Of a DNA stretch of 64,000 nt, positions 44,582 to 53,161 are shown in pieces. The stretch is from Alistipes sp. (GTDB lineage: Bacteria > Bacteroidota > Bacteroidia > Bacteroidales > Rikenellaceae). The stretch spans positions 1 to 64,000 of the forward strand of contig JAGCMF010000030.1 in NCBI GenBank assembly GCA_017646625.1. The letters run 5' to 3'. Positions within the stretch are counted from its first letter, which is position 1. Every line of letters begins with the position of its first letter. Position numbers and translations under genes: made by a program. The notes under the pieces were generated by a model that was not told the origin of the DNA, did no database searches, and was given only the letters and a program-made list of their open reading frames with translations.

Positions 44582-45367
44582 ATGATGCTTGGCTGGAACA
44601 TATTTCCCTTTATGGCTGCTGCCGTTGTTCTCCTCGCCTTCGCGGGTGCTGTCGTAGCCTTTGTGCGTAGAGAGCGCAGTGGTGGTGCCATGCTCCTTAT
44701 GGCGGGTGCTATAGCCATCATGCTCACCTTCATTGCCATGCTGTGGCTCACGCTGCAGCGCCCTCCGCTACGCACCATGGGCGAGACACGCCTGTGGTAC
44801 TCCCTCTTCTTGCTTGTTGCGGGACTCTTCACCTATGGCCGTTGGCGCTACCGCTGGATAATGCTCTTTGCTGCCATCCTCGCCACGGTCTTTATCCTTA
44901 TCAACATCCTCAAGCCCGAGATTCACGACCAGACGCTTATGCCGGCATTGCAGAGTGTGTGGTTTGTGCCGCATGTCTCGATATATATGTTCTCCTATGC
45001 GCTGCTTGGCTGTGGCACGTTGCTGTCCCTTGTGGCCCTTGTTCGTGGCAACCACGACCTCGATGAGGCCATCGAACGCCTCCTCTATGGCGGTGTCGCC
45101 TTCCTCACCGTGGGCATGCTCACGGGGGCTCTATGGGCGAAGGATGCGTGGGGAGCATACTGGAGTTGGGATGCCAAGGAGTCGTGGGCGGCAGTCACCT
45201 GGGCGCTATACCTTGTGGCGCTGCATATGTCGCCAGCCATCACGCCACGCCGCCCCCGCACCCTCTATGTAGTCATCATCCTTGCCTTCCTTGCGCTGCA
45301 GATGTGCTGGTATGGTGTCAACTACCTGCCCTCGGCAGCCGATAGTGTTCATGCTTACAATCAATAA
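44582..45367 (+). CDS. ccsA: Cytochrome c assembly protein CcsA/ResC type
   Basis: 261 aa with about eight TM helices. The tryptophan-rich haem-handling WWD motif is seen as WGAYWSWDAKESWAAVTW (~198-215), flanked by conserved histidines (VPHVSIYMFSYALLG and LVALHMSP). With ResB it forms the system II haem transporter/ligase. It directly precedes a multihaem peroxidase gene, its probable substrate. Two adjacent ATGs (44582, 44585) are possible starts. Confidence 0.93.
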   Translation: MMLGWNIFPFMAAAVVLLAFAGAVVAFVRRERSGGAMLLMAGAIAIMLTFIAMLWLTLQRPPLRTMGETRLWYSLFLLVAGLFTYGRWRYRWIMLFAAILATVFILINILKPEIHDQTLMPALQSVWFVPHVSIYMFSYALLGCGTLLSLVALVRGNHDLDEAIERLLYGGVAFLTVGMLTGALWAKDAWGAYWSWDAKESWAAVTWALYLVALHMSPAITPRRPRTLYVVIILAFLALQMCWYGVNYLPSAADSVHAYNQ

Positions 45368-45388
45368 TAACAACTAAACAGACTATCT

Positions 45389-46837
45389 ATGAAAAACCTG
45401 AAGAAGAGTCAGATCTTTCTGATTGCGACGCTGGCACTCGTTGTAGTGCTCTTTGTTGCCTACCGCATCACTATTGCGCCTCCTTCTGCAGAGCTTGCTC
45501 CGGAGGCACGTGTTGCTGCCATCTTGGAGGATGGTGGCTGTGCTATGTGTCATAGTGCAGAGTCCGAGTTGCCATTCTACGCCTCGTTCCCTATTGCCGA
45601 GGGTATGATTATGGCGGATATTGAGGAGGGATATAGAGCCTTCGACGTAATGCCTCTTGTCGAGGCGTTGGCGGATGGTGCTGTGCCCGATCCTGTTGAT
45701 GTTGCCAAGGTGGAGAAGGTTATTGCTGATGGCACTATGCCTGCTGCGAAGTACTACCTCATGCACTGGGGTTCGCAGTCTACAGATGCCAAGGGTGATA
45801 TCGTTGCTGCGTGGGCACGCGACTACCGCGTGGCATACTATGGCGATGGCCTCGAGGGTGACCGTGCTGGCGAGCCTGTGCGTCCTATCCTCGCTGCGGA
45901 GGGTGTCGATGCTCGCAAGGTGGCATTGGGCTTCGCCTTGTACCACGACACACGCCTCTCTGTAGACCACACCATCTCATGCGCATCATGCCATGGTCTT
46001 AACACCGGAGGTGTGGATAACCATCAATACTCTGATGGCGTTGAGGGACGTATGGGTGGCGTTAATGCTCCTACGGTATACAACGCTGTCTATAACTTCG
46101 TGCAGTTCTGGGATGGCCGTGCTGTGACTCTCGCTGACCAGGCTGCGGGTCCTCCGGTGAACCCTGTTGAGATGGCCTATACGTCGTTCGACGAGATTGT
46201 TGCCGAGCTAAAGAAGGATGAGGAGTATGTGAGACTCTTTGCCGAGCTATACCCATCGGAGGGCATCACACAGGCCTCTATCACCAACGCTATCGAGGAG
46301 TTCGAGCGCACGCTTGTGACACCTAACTCGGCCTTCGACAAGTGGCTCATGGGCGATGCCGAGGCCATCACTGCCGAGGAGCTTCGTGGTTATGAGCTCT
46401 TCAAGGAGCATAGCTGTGCAACATGCCATGTAGGTCCTAACCTCGGTGGCTTGTCGTATGAGCTTATGGGTCTTCGCCGCCACTACTTCGATGACCGTGG
46501 CCTAGAGCTTACGGAGGAGGATAATGGCCGCTTCAAGCAGACACAGGATGAACGTGACCGCCACCGCTTCAAGGTGCCTGGCCTACGCAACATTGAGCTT
46601 ACATGGCCCTACTACCACGATGGCACACGTCTTACTATGTATGATGCTATTCGCGATATGGCACTCTACCAGTGCGATGTAGAGCTTGAGGATGCAGATA
46701 TCAACTCTATCGAGGCCTTCTTGCGCACCCTCACAGGTGAGTACAATGGTGTGAAACTTACTAACGAGAATCACTATGGCGAGGTCTTTCACCACGACCA
46801 TGACCATGATCACGACCACGACCATGACCACGAGTAG
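45389..46837 (+). CDS. Tri-haem cytochrome c peroxidase (Haem_bd + CCP/MauG)
   Basis: 482 aa with one N-terminal TM/signal anchor (~8-28). Three CxxCH haem sites are visible: CAMCH (~51) in an N-terminal Haem_bd-like domain, CASCH (~197) and CATCH (~343) in the di-haem CCP/MauG part, which also has GRAVTLADQAAGPPVNPVEM and KVPGLRNIELTWPYYHDG. It should reduce periplasmic hydrogen peroxide using c-type haems. It ends in an unusual His-Asp tail (HHDHDHDHDH...), encoded by 6-bp repeats, that could bind metal. Third gene of the ResB-CcsA operon. Confidence 0.92.
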   Translation: MKNLKKSQIFLIATLALVVVLFVAYRITIAPPSAELAPEARVAAILEDGGCAMCHSAESELPFYASFPIAEGMIMADIEEGYRAFDVMPLVEALADGAVPDPVDVAKVEKVIADGTMPAAKYYLMHWGSQSTDAKGDIVAAWARDYRVAYYGDGLEGDRAGEPVRPILAAEGVDARKVALGFALYHDTRLSVDHTISCASCHGLNTGGVDNHQYSDGVEGRMGGVNAPTVYNAVYNFVQFWDGRAVTLADQAAGPPVNPVEMAYTSFDEIVAELKKDEEYVRLFAELYPSEGITQASITNAIEEFERTLVTPNSAFDKWLMGDAEAITAEELRGYELFKEHSCATCHVGPNLGGLSYELMGLRRHYFDDRGLELTEEDNGRFKQTQDERDRHRFKVPGLRNIELTWPYYHDGTRLTMYDAIRDMALYQCDVELEDADINSIEAFLRTLTGEYNGVKLTNENHYGEVFHHDHDHDHDHDHDHE

Positions 46838-46856
46838 TGATTAGTTGTGGTAACGC

Positions 46857-46893
46857 AAAAGGGAATGACTTGTTAGGTCATTCCCTTTTTATT
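46857..46893. terminator. Terminator between convergent peroxidase and ridA
   Basis: 11-bp stem AAGGGAATGAC/GTCATTCCCTT followed by a T-run on the plus strand and preceded by an A-run, so usable both ways. Confidence 0.85.
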
Positions 46894-46914
46894 TAGCCTC
46901 TATGGCCGTGCAAA

Positions 46915-47289
46915 CTACTTGATAGCGATAGCATCAATCTCTACACGTGCGCCCATAGGCAATGCAGCAACCTGGTAGCAGATACGTGCTGGCTTCTCGT
47001 TGGGGAAGAACTCTGCGTATACGGCGTTCATGGCTGCGAAGTCTGCGATGTCGGCGAGAAGAACGGTTGTCTTTGCCACGTCGTCGAAGGTGTAGCCTGC
47101 CTCGTTGAGGATGTAGCCGAGGTTAGTGAGTGCCTGGCGTGTCTGTGCCTCAACGCCCTCTACCATTGTGCCTACAGCAGCGTCGATAGGAAGCTGACCA
47201 GAGATGTAGAGTGTTGCATCGTGTGCGATAGCCTGTGAATAGGGACCTACGGCCTTTGGTGCCAAAGGTGAAGCGATAACTTTTTTCAT
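46915..47289 (-). CDS. ridA: RidA-family enamine/imine deaminase
   Basis: 124 aa, canonical length. Motifs YISGQLPID, AGYTFDDVAKTTVLL, FPNEKPARICYQVAALP (with the conserved Arg) and ARVEIDAIAI are diagnostic. RidA hydrolyses reactive 2-aminoacrylate and related imines from PLP enzymes. Divergent from the META gene. A damaged copy of its 5' end lies at 48706-48740. Confidence 0.95.
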   Translation of the reverse strand: MKKVIASPLAPKAVGPYSQAIAHDATLYISGQLPIDAAVGTMVEGVEAQTRQALTNLGYILNEAGYTFDDVAKTTVLLADIADFAAMNAVYAEFFPNEKPARICYQVAALPMGARVEIDAIAIK

Positions 47290-47317
47290 TTTTCTATAAC
47301 TTTTAGTTGATTTGTAT

Positions 47318-47325
47318 TATCTTTG
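47318..47325 (+). promoter_or_regulatory. -7 box of the META lipoprotein gene
   Basis: TATCTTTG, 38 nt before ATG 47363. Confidence 0.6.
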
Positions 47326-47334
47326 TTCCGACTA

Positions 47335-47342
47335 CAAATATA
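47335..47342 (-). promoter_or_regulatory. -7 box of ridA
   Basis: TATATTTG on the minus strand, ~46 nt before the ridA start. It lies just right of the META -7 box, so the two promoters are interlaced. Confidence 0.6.
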
Positions 47343-47362
47343 ACTATAATTTGATAAATAAT

Positions 47363-47791
47363 ATGAAACGTGCAATTTTATTTTTCTCGATACTCCTTAT
47401 TGTTGCTGTCACACTCGGTGGTTGTTGCGACTGTCGCAAGCGTTCGAAGTTAGAAAAACCCCTTGTTGGCACCACCTGGCAGCTTGTGCAACTCATGGGC
47501 ACGGAGGTTGCTGCACAGGGTGATAGCTATACCCTTGTACTTCATGACAATGGCACAATATCTGGTGCTGGCGACTGCAACCGTATAACCGCAACATATA
47601 CCATAACACCCTCACGTAGCTTCGTCATCTCGAACCTTGGCGCCACACGCCGCCTATGTCCCAACCCCGACCTTGAGAATGCATACTACGACATGCTCGA
47701 GAGTGTCACACACTACGAGATGGACGCAGAGAATATGCTGTTGTTGAGTAACGGCACTTTAGTCGCCATAATGAAAGTTGTGGAACAGTAA
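47363..47791 (+). CDS. META-domain (HslJ-like) lipoprotein
   Basis: 142 aa from MKRAILFF with lipobox TLGGC followed by CDC. A META domain follows: LVGTTWQLVQLMGTEV, SGAGDCNRITATYT, ATRRLCPNPDLENAYYDML, LLLSNGTLVAIM. META proteins are small envelope beta-proteins often linked to stress or motility, and the mechanism is unclear. Foldback repeat C begins 9 bp after the stop. Confidence 0.85.
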   Translation: MKRAILFFSILLIVAVTLGGCCDCRKRSKLEKPLVGTTWQLVQLMGTEVAAQGDSYTLVLHDNGTISGAGDCNRITATYTITPSRSFVISNLGATRRLCPNPDLENAYYDMLESVTHYEMDAENMLLLSNGTLVAIMKVVEQ

Positions 47792-47799
47792 CAAAGAGA

Positions 47800-47915
47800 G
47801 AGTGAATAAGAAGTGTATTTTGTCGTTACGCTTGCCCTCAAAATGCTCATTTACGCCCAGTAAACTCCGCTTTTTCGGGCTTCGCAAGCCTAAAACTACA
47901 TCTTTTTATTCACTC
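47800..47915. repeat. Family 1 foldback repeat, copy C (116 bp)
   Basis: Same orientation and length as copy A; one base differs in the left terminal arm (GAATAAGAAG). It lies directly after the META gene and before a terminator hairpin. Confidence 0.9.
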
Positions 47916-47926
47916 TCTTATGTTAT

Positions 47927-47966
47927 GGGGACTGGCTATGTTACTTTTTAGTCAGCCCCTTTTTTA
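47927..47966 (+). terminator. Terminator paired with foldback repeat C
   Basis: Stem GGGG-CTGGCT/AGTCAGCCCC followed by TTTTTTAT on the plus strand. Confidence 0.8.
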
Positions 47967-47968
47967 TA

Positions 47969-48042
47969 TTACTCGAGTGGCTCGAGGTATGTATAGCCAT
48001 ATAGCCCTGCGCGGTAGTTCGATATAAACTCCTCGCCCTCCA
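47969..48042 (-). pseudogene. Relic of the speA 3' end
   Basis: Encodes the last ~22 codons of arginine decarboxylase (ending NYRAGLYGYTYLEPLE and a stop), identical in peptide to the true end at 48824 but with five synonymous differences in the last nine codons. The flanking TTTTTTATATTAC is also shared. It has no start and cannot be expressed as a protein. Confidence 0.85.
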
Positions 48043-48096
48043 TCGACCCTGGGCATGCGCAATCTTCATCTCTACGATATCGTCTGGAAGTAATAA

Positions 48097-48570
48097 CTAC
48101 TCATCAACGGGAGTATATAATAGTTGAATGATAGATTTACCATCGACCGAGGGATTGTCATCAACCCAAATACGTGATTCAAGTATAGGCCCATCATTAC
48201 GCTTCTTGCCTGCCGATTTCGATGTTTCGAATCTGACATTCCACGAGTTACCCCTAAACTTAATTATAAAATCTCCCGAGGTACCCCAGAATACATCTCC
48301 CAAATTGAAATAGTCTGGGTTTGGTGTACGTCTGATGGCAAATTGCCTTGGAATCATCACACGTGTTTCATCATCAAACCTATATGTCTGACTATTATAG
48401 AAGACCACGACTTCATATATTGCATCCTCGTCGTCAGCAAGTAAATGATTACCTGTCTCATCTACAATATCAAACGTGGCATTATATTGGTAATAATCAG
48501 TTTCTACATACCTCTCGCAACCTACTAGGTTAATAACAGCAAGTACAAATAATAGATATAATCTTCTCAT
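48097..48570 (-). CDS. Small lipoprotein of unknown function
   Basis: 157 aa with lipobox (LAVINLVGC). The mature part is beta-rich and acidic (YNATFDIVDETGNHLLADDE, GDVFWGTSGDFIIKFRG). No family is recognised. AT-richer than neighbouring genes, with different codon choice, and bracketed by relics of speA (left) and ridA/META (right), so it appears to have arrived with a rearrangement. Confidence 0.75.
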   Translation of the reverse strand: MRRLYLLFVLAVINLVGCERYVETDYYQYNATFDIVDETGNHLLADDEDAIYEVVVFYNSQTYRFDDETRVMIPRQFAIRRTPNPDYFNLGDVFWGTSGDFIIKFRGNSWNVRFETSKSAGKKRNDGPILESRIWVDDNPSVDGKSIIQLLYTPVDE

Positions 48571-48705
48571 AATCGAAACTTTATTAATGTGTTAAAATAT
48601 AAAAGGTTATGGCTTTAGAAATTATACTTTATCATCTCCAATTCTGAAGAATATATGCGACCATTCGTTCCCAGCACATCTCCGTAAGAAGCCTCTATTT
48701 GACTT

Positions 48706-48818
48706 GGTGAAGCGATAACTTTTTCATTTTTCTATAACTTAGAGTTAAAGTTCATTATCTCTCCTCTAACTACAAATATACGAAAAATTTGACAAATAAT
48801 ATGAAACGCACGATTTTT
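48706..48818 (-). pseudogene. Relic of the ridA 5' end / shared promoter / META 5' end
   Basis: Copy of 47267-47377: the first codons of ridA (one A lost, so out of frame), the intergenic promoter region (its TATCTTTG is changed to TATCTCTC) and the META start ATAATATGAAACG, then joined within a T-run directly to the speA end. Confidence 0.8.
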
Positions 48819-48823
48819 TTATA

Positions 48824-50725
48824 TTACTCGAGAGGCTCAAGATAGGTGTAGCCATATAGCCCTGCGCGGTAGTTCGATATAAACTCTTTGCCCTCCTCGA
48901 GGCTTATGGCGCCACTCTTAACGGACTTTGCCACCCATATCTCTATTGCGCGCACCATGCGCTTATGGTCGAACTGCACATAGTCCAGCACGTCGGCAAT
49001 GGTCTCGCCCTCGATAATCTTATCTACGACATACTCGTCGCCCTTGACAGATATATGCACAGCGTTGGTGTCGCCAAAGAGGTTGTGTAGGTCGCCCAAT
49101 ATCTCCTGATAGGCACCCACGAGGAATACGCCTATGTAGTATGGTTCGCCCTCGCGTAGCTCATGCACAGGCATGTGGTGGGCATTGTTCGAGGTAGATA
49201 TGAAGTTGTCAATCTTACCATCCGAGTCACATGTTATATCCTGCAGTGTCGCCGAGCATGTGGGTGGCTCGTTGAGGCGCGTGAGGGGCACTACGGGGAA
49301 TATCTGGTCTATGGCCCATGAGTCGGGTAGCGACTGGAATAGTGAGAAGTTGCAGAAGTACTTGTCTGGTAGGCTGCGTGCTATGGCGCGTAGCTCCTCG
49401 GGAGCATGCTTACTCTTTCCCGCCATGGTGTTCACCTCGCGTGCTATAGACCAGAAGAGACGTTCTACGGTGGCGCGTGTAGCAAGGTCCACAAGACCTA
49501 TGTTGAAGAGCTCGAGGGCATCCTCGCGTGCCTGCATTGCGTCGTGCCACTGCTCTATGAGACGACTCGGTGTTAGCTTGTTCCATATGTCGTAGAGGTC
49601 GCGCACAAGCTCGTGTGCATCAGCGCCTATTACCTCCTCCTCGCTGAAGACGGGCAGCTGTGTGCGTGCCAGCACCTCGAAGACGAGTATCGAGTGGTGC
49701 GCCGTTAGTGACCTTCCGGACTCGATGATTATGTTGGGCTGCACAAGGTTGTTACGCTGACATATATCCACAACGGAGTATACGGCATCGTTTACATACT
49801 CCTGTATCGAGTAGTTTATGCTGTGACCACTTATTGATGACTGTGTGCCGTCGTAGTTGACGCCGAGGCCACCTCCGATATCGACAAACTCTATGCCGTA
49901 ACCACTCTTGCGCAGCTGTGCGTAGAACTGCGTAGCCTCCTTTAGTGCGGTCTTTATGCGGCGTATGTTTGTCACCTGCGAGCCTATGTGGAAGTGTATC
50001 AGCTTGAAGCTCTCCTCTAAACCCTCGGCCTTGAGCAGTGCCAGGGCGTCTATTAGCTCCGAGGAGTTGAGTCCGAATTTCGAGATGTCACCACCCGACT
50101 CCTCCCACTTGCCACTTCCGGAGCTTGCTAACTTTATGCGTATGCCTATGTTGGGCTTAATGTTCATGCTCTTGGCGAGGCGTGCTATGGCACGTAGCTC
50201 CATCATCTTCTCCACGACAAGGAATATCTTGCGACCCATCTTATGTGCCAGCAGTGCGAGCTTTATGTAGCTCTCATCCTTGTAGCCGTTACATATTATC
50301 AGCGAGTTGCTGTCGAAGTTCAGCGACAATACGGCGTGTAGTTCGGGCTTCGAGCCCGCCTCGAGGCCTACGTGGTAGCTGTTGCCGTGGCTTATTAGCT
50401 CCTCAACTACGGGGCGCATCTGGTTGACCTTTATGGGGTATACGATGTAGCTTTCGGCCTTGTAGTCGTACTCCTTTGCTGCGCGGTCGAAGCACCTCGA
50501 TATCTTATCTATGCGGTTGTTCAGGATGTCGGGGAAGCGTAGCAGCAGGGGCATAGATATGTCGTGTATCTGCAGCTCCTCGATGAGCTTCGCGAGGTCT
50601 ATCGCAGGGCCCTCCTCCTTGGGTCGCACAACGATATTACCCTCCTCATTCACCGAGAAGTAGTCCTTACCCCAACTGTTTATGTTGTATAGCTCTATGG
50701 AGTCGTCTATCTTCCACTTTCTCAT
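48824..50725 (-). CDS. speA: Biosynthetic arginine decarboxylase
   Basis: 633 aa, full length. PLP lysine ~99 in YPIKVNQMRP; GSKPELHAVL, GYKDESYIKLAL, FHIGSQVTNI and GGGLGVNYDGT are typical of the fold III enzyme. It converts arginine to agmatine for the agmatinase encoded at the other end of the same minus-strand cluster. Last gene of the polyamine unit. A diverged fragment of its 3' end lies at 47969-48042. Confidence 0.96.
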   Translation of the reverse strand: MRKWKIDDSIELYNINSWGKDYFSVNEEGNIVVRPKEEGPAIDLAKLIEELQIHDISMPLLLRFPDILNNRIDKISRCFDRAAKEYDYKAESYIVYPIKVNQMRPVVEELISHGNSYHVGLEAGSKPELHAVLSLNFDSNSLIICNGYKDESYIKLALLAHKMGRKIFLVVEKMMELRAIARLAKSMNIKPNIGIRIKLASSGSGKWEESGGDISKFGLNSSELIDALALLKAEGLEESFKLIHFHIGSQVTNIRRIKTALKEATQFYAQLRKSGYGIEFVDIGGGLGVNYDGTQSSISGHSINYSIQEYVNDAVYSVVDICQRNNLVQPNIIIESGRSLTAHHSILVFEVLARTQLPVFSEEEVIGADAHELVRDLYDIWNKLTPSRLIEQWHDAMQAREDALELFNIGLVDLATRATVERLFWSIAREVNTMAGKSKHAPEELRAIARSLPDKYFCNFSLFQSLPDSWAIDQIFPVVPLTRLNEPPTCSATLQDITCDSDGKIDNFISTSNNAHHMPVHELREGEPYYIGVFLVGAYQEILGDLHNLFGDTNAVHISVKGDEYVVDKIIEGETIADVLDYVQFDHKRMVRAIEIWVAKSVKSGAISLEEGKEFISNYRAGLYGYTYLEPLE

Positions 50726-50754
50726 GTCGTAGTCAATCTTTTATGTTGGGATTA

Positions 50755-51918
50755 CTATCCCATGCGTTGTTTGTAGTCGTTGTAGTTGAAGGTGCGTAGC
50801 GTGGTGAAGCCCTCCTTGTGGCTGTATAGCACTATTGCGGGGTGTGTCACGCCGTTGAACATCGTGGTCTTGACCATCGTGTAGTGTACCATGTCGCGGA
50901 ATACTATGCGTTCCCCGAGCTGTGGTGTGTGCCCATCGTCTGTTGCCCAAGCGCCGTACATGTCGCCAGCGAGGCACGAGTTACCACCCATCCACCACTC
51001 CATCTCTCCCTCCTCGGGGTCGTGCATGCCGCGTATCGTGGGCTTGTATGGCATCTCCAAGCAGTCGGGCATGTGGCAGGCGAAGGATACGTTGAGCATC
51101 AGGGTGTTGCGACCTCCGTTGTGTACTACATCCTCCACGCGCGCCACGAGCACTCCTGTGTCCCATGTGAAGGCGCTGCCAGGCTCGAGGATGATGCGTA
51201 GGTGTGGGTGTCGCTGCTTGAAGCGGCGTAGTATCTCTATGAGGTGCTCAACGTCGTAGTCGGCATGTGTCATAAGGTGTCCGCCGCCAAAGTTCACCCA
51301 CTTGAGTGTTGCGAGGTGCCCTCCAAACCTCTGCTCCACGGCCTGGAGTGTAGCCTCGAGGTCTGCGGGGCGCGACTCACATAGCGAGTGGAAGTGTAGC
51401 CCCTCGATACCCTCGGGCCACGTCTCTATGTCTGCTGCACGCACGCCGAGGCGCGACTGCGGTATGCAGGGGTTGTAGAGGTCTGTGGCCACGGTGCTAT
51501 ACTCGGGGTTTATGCGTAGGCCACACGATATACCTCGCGCGCGTGCTCGTTGCCCATAGCGCGCATATTGACCCAGCGAGTTGAATGTTATGTGGCTCGA
51601 GAGGTCGAGGATGTCGTCTATCTCCTCCTCGGTGTATGTCGGGGCATAGGTGTGTGCCTTAATGCCCATATGCTCCACCACGAGGCGTGCCTCGGCAAGT
51701 GAGCTTGCCGTAGCACCATCCGAGTGGCTCTTAAGCAGTGGGAAGATGTGCCATGTGGCGTTGGCCTTGAGGGCTACAATAATCTCCACGCCCGCCCTCT
51801 GGCGCACATACTCTATGCGTTCGAGGTTTAGGCGTAGCATATCCTCATGAATGACAAATGCTGGGGTGGGAACCTGTGATAGGTCCCACGCCCCAAGCAT
51901 ATCGTTCTTTCTTATCAT
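50755..51918 (-). CDS. nspC: Carboxynorspermidine/carboxyspermidine decarboxylase
   Basis: 387 aa, alanine-racemase-fold PLP enzyme. PLP lysine ~51 in VALKANATWHIFPLL; LHFHSLCESRPADLEATL, NFGGGHLMTH and EPGSAFTWDTG are conserved regions of NspC. It decarboxylates carboxyspermidine to spermidine. Its ATG overlaps the stop of the upstream synthase gene (ATGA), showing translational coupling. Confidence 0.94.
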   Translation of the reverse strand: MIRKNDMLGAWDLSQVPTPAFVIHEDMLRLNLERIEYVRQRAGVEIIVALKANATWHIFPLLKSHSDGATASSLAEARLVVEHMGIKAHTYAPTYTEEEIDDILDLSSHITFNSLGQYARYGQRARARGISCGLRINPEYSTVATDLYNPCIPQSRLGVRAADIETWPEGIEGLHFHSLCESRPADLEATLQAVEQRFGGHLATLKWVNFGGGHLMTHADYDVEHLIEILRRFKQRHPHLRIILEPGSAFTWDTGVLVARVEDVVHNGGRNTLMLNVSFACHMPDCLEMPYKPTIRGMHDPEEGEMEWWMGGNSCLAGDMYGAWATDDGHTPQLGERIVFRDMVHYTMVKTTMFNGVTHPAIVLYSHKEGFTTLRTFNYNDYKQRMG

Positions 51919-53105
51919 AACTCAAGGTCGATATCGAACTTCTCTACCCATGGCAGGCCACGTTCGCCGAGCTCCGCAAGGAATGTGTCGGGGTCGAGCT
52001 GCTCGACGTTGAATACGCCGGCACCCCTCCATATGCCACGTGCGAAGAGTGAGGCGCCGAGGGCTGCGGGGACACCTGTAGTGAAGCTCACGGCCTGTGT
52101 GCCAGTCTCGCGGTAGGCAATCTCGTGGTCGCAGTTGTTGTATATGTAGTATGTGCGCTCCTTGCCATCCTTGATGCCTCGTATGCGGCAGCCTATAGAT
52201 GTCTGTCCGTGGTAGTTAGCACCCAGCGACTTGGGGTCTGGCAATACCGCCTTGAGGAACTGTATAGGCACAATCTCCACGCCGTTGTATATTATAGGGT
52301 CTATGCGTGCCATGCCTATGTTCTGTATCACGCGTAGGTGTGTGAGGTACTCCTGGCCGAATGTCATCCAGAAGCGTGCGCGCTTGATTGTGGGGTAGTG
52401 CTTAACCAACGACTCGAGCTCCTCGTGGAAGATGAGGTATGACTCACGTTCGCCAATCTCGGGGTAGTTAAGCGGCTTGTGTATCTGGTGAGGCTCTGTC
52501 TCCACCCACTCACCATTCTCCCAGTAACGACCCCTCTGTGTCACCTCGCGGATGTTAATCTCGGGGTTGAAGTTTGTGGCAAATGCCATGCCGTGGTTTC
52601 CGGCGTTGCAGTCCACAATGTCGAGGTAGTGAATCTCGTCGAAGTGGTGCTTGGCGGCATATGCCGTGAATATCGCCGAGACACCCGGGTCGAAGCCACA
52701 GCCGAGGATCGCCATGAGACCCTTCTCCTTGAAGCGGTCGTGGTATGCCCACTGCCAGCTATACTCGAAGTGTGCCTCATCCTTGGGCTCATAGTTTGCC
52801 GTGTCGAGGTAGTTTACGCCACACTCCAGGCAGGCATCCATGATTGTGAGGTCCTGATAGGGGAGGGCTACGTTAATTACAATGTCTGGCTGGAATGTGC
52901 GCATGAGGGCTACGAGCTCCTCCACGCTGTCGGCATCCACCTGTGCAGTCTGTATGCGGTTGCCACCTACGGCCTTCGCAATCTCGTCACACTTCGCCTT
53001 TGTGCGACTCGCCAACATAATCTCGGTAAAGGCACTATCTGCTGCAACTTTGTGTGCCACTACTGTTCCTACGCCACCGGCACCGATAATTAAAACTTTT
53101 GACAT
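51915..53105 (-). CDS. Carboxynorspermidine/carboxyspermidine synthase (saccharopine dehydrogenase family)
   Basis: 396 aa. NADP motif IIGAGGVGTVVAHKVA at the N-terminus, then VINVALPYQDLTIMDACLE, GCGFDPGVSAIFTAYA and YNNCDHEIAYRETGTQAVSF. It condenses aspartate semialdehyde with putrescine and reduces the imine. Context (nspC immediately after with 4-bp overlap) distinguishes it from lysine-pathway saccharopine enzymes. Confidence 0.93.
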   Translation of the reverse strand: MSKVLIIGAGGVGTVVAHKVAADSAFTEIMLASRTKAKCDEIAKAVGGNRIQTAQVDADSVEELVALMRTFQPDIVINVALPYQDLTIMDACLECGVNYLDTANYEPKDEAHFEYSWQWAYHDRFKEKGLMAILGCGFDPGVSAIFTAYAAKHHFDEIHYLDIVDCNAGNHGMAFATNFNPEINIREVTQRGRYWENGEWVETEPHQIHKPLNYPEIGERESYLIFHEELESLVKHYPTIKRARFWMTFGQEYLTHLRVIQNIGMARIDPIIYNGVEIVPIQFLKAVLPDPKSLGANYHGQTSIGCRIRGIKDGKERTYYIYNNCDHEIAYRETGTQAVSFTTGVPAALGASLFARGIWRGAGVFNVEQLDPDTFLAELGERGLPWVEKFDIDLEL

Positions 53106-53161
53106 TTAGGTTATTAGGTTATTACTGTGCAGAGTACAGATGAGGACTCTGCGGACTCGCT

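Noticed and set aside
45383..45970. 195-codon minus-strand frame over the peroxidase gene
   Set aside because: Covers the haem-binding coding region on the other strand; no independent signal.
48600..48705. Possible extra gene between the lipoprotein and the ridA relic
   Set aside because: No frame longer than a few codons with a start; sequence is AT-rich and lies in a rearranged interval.
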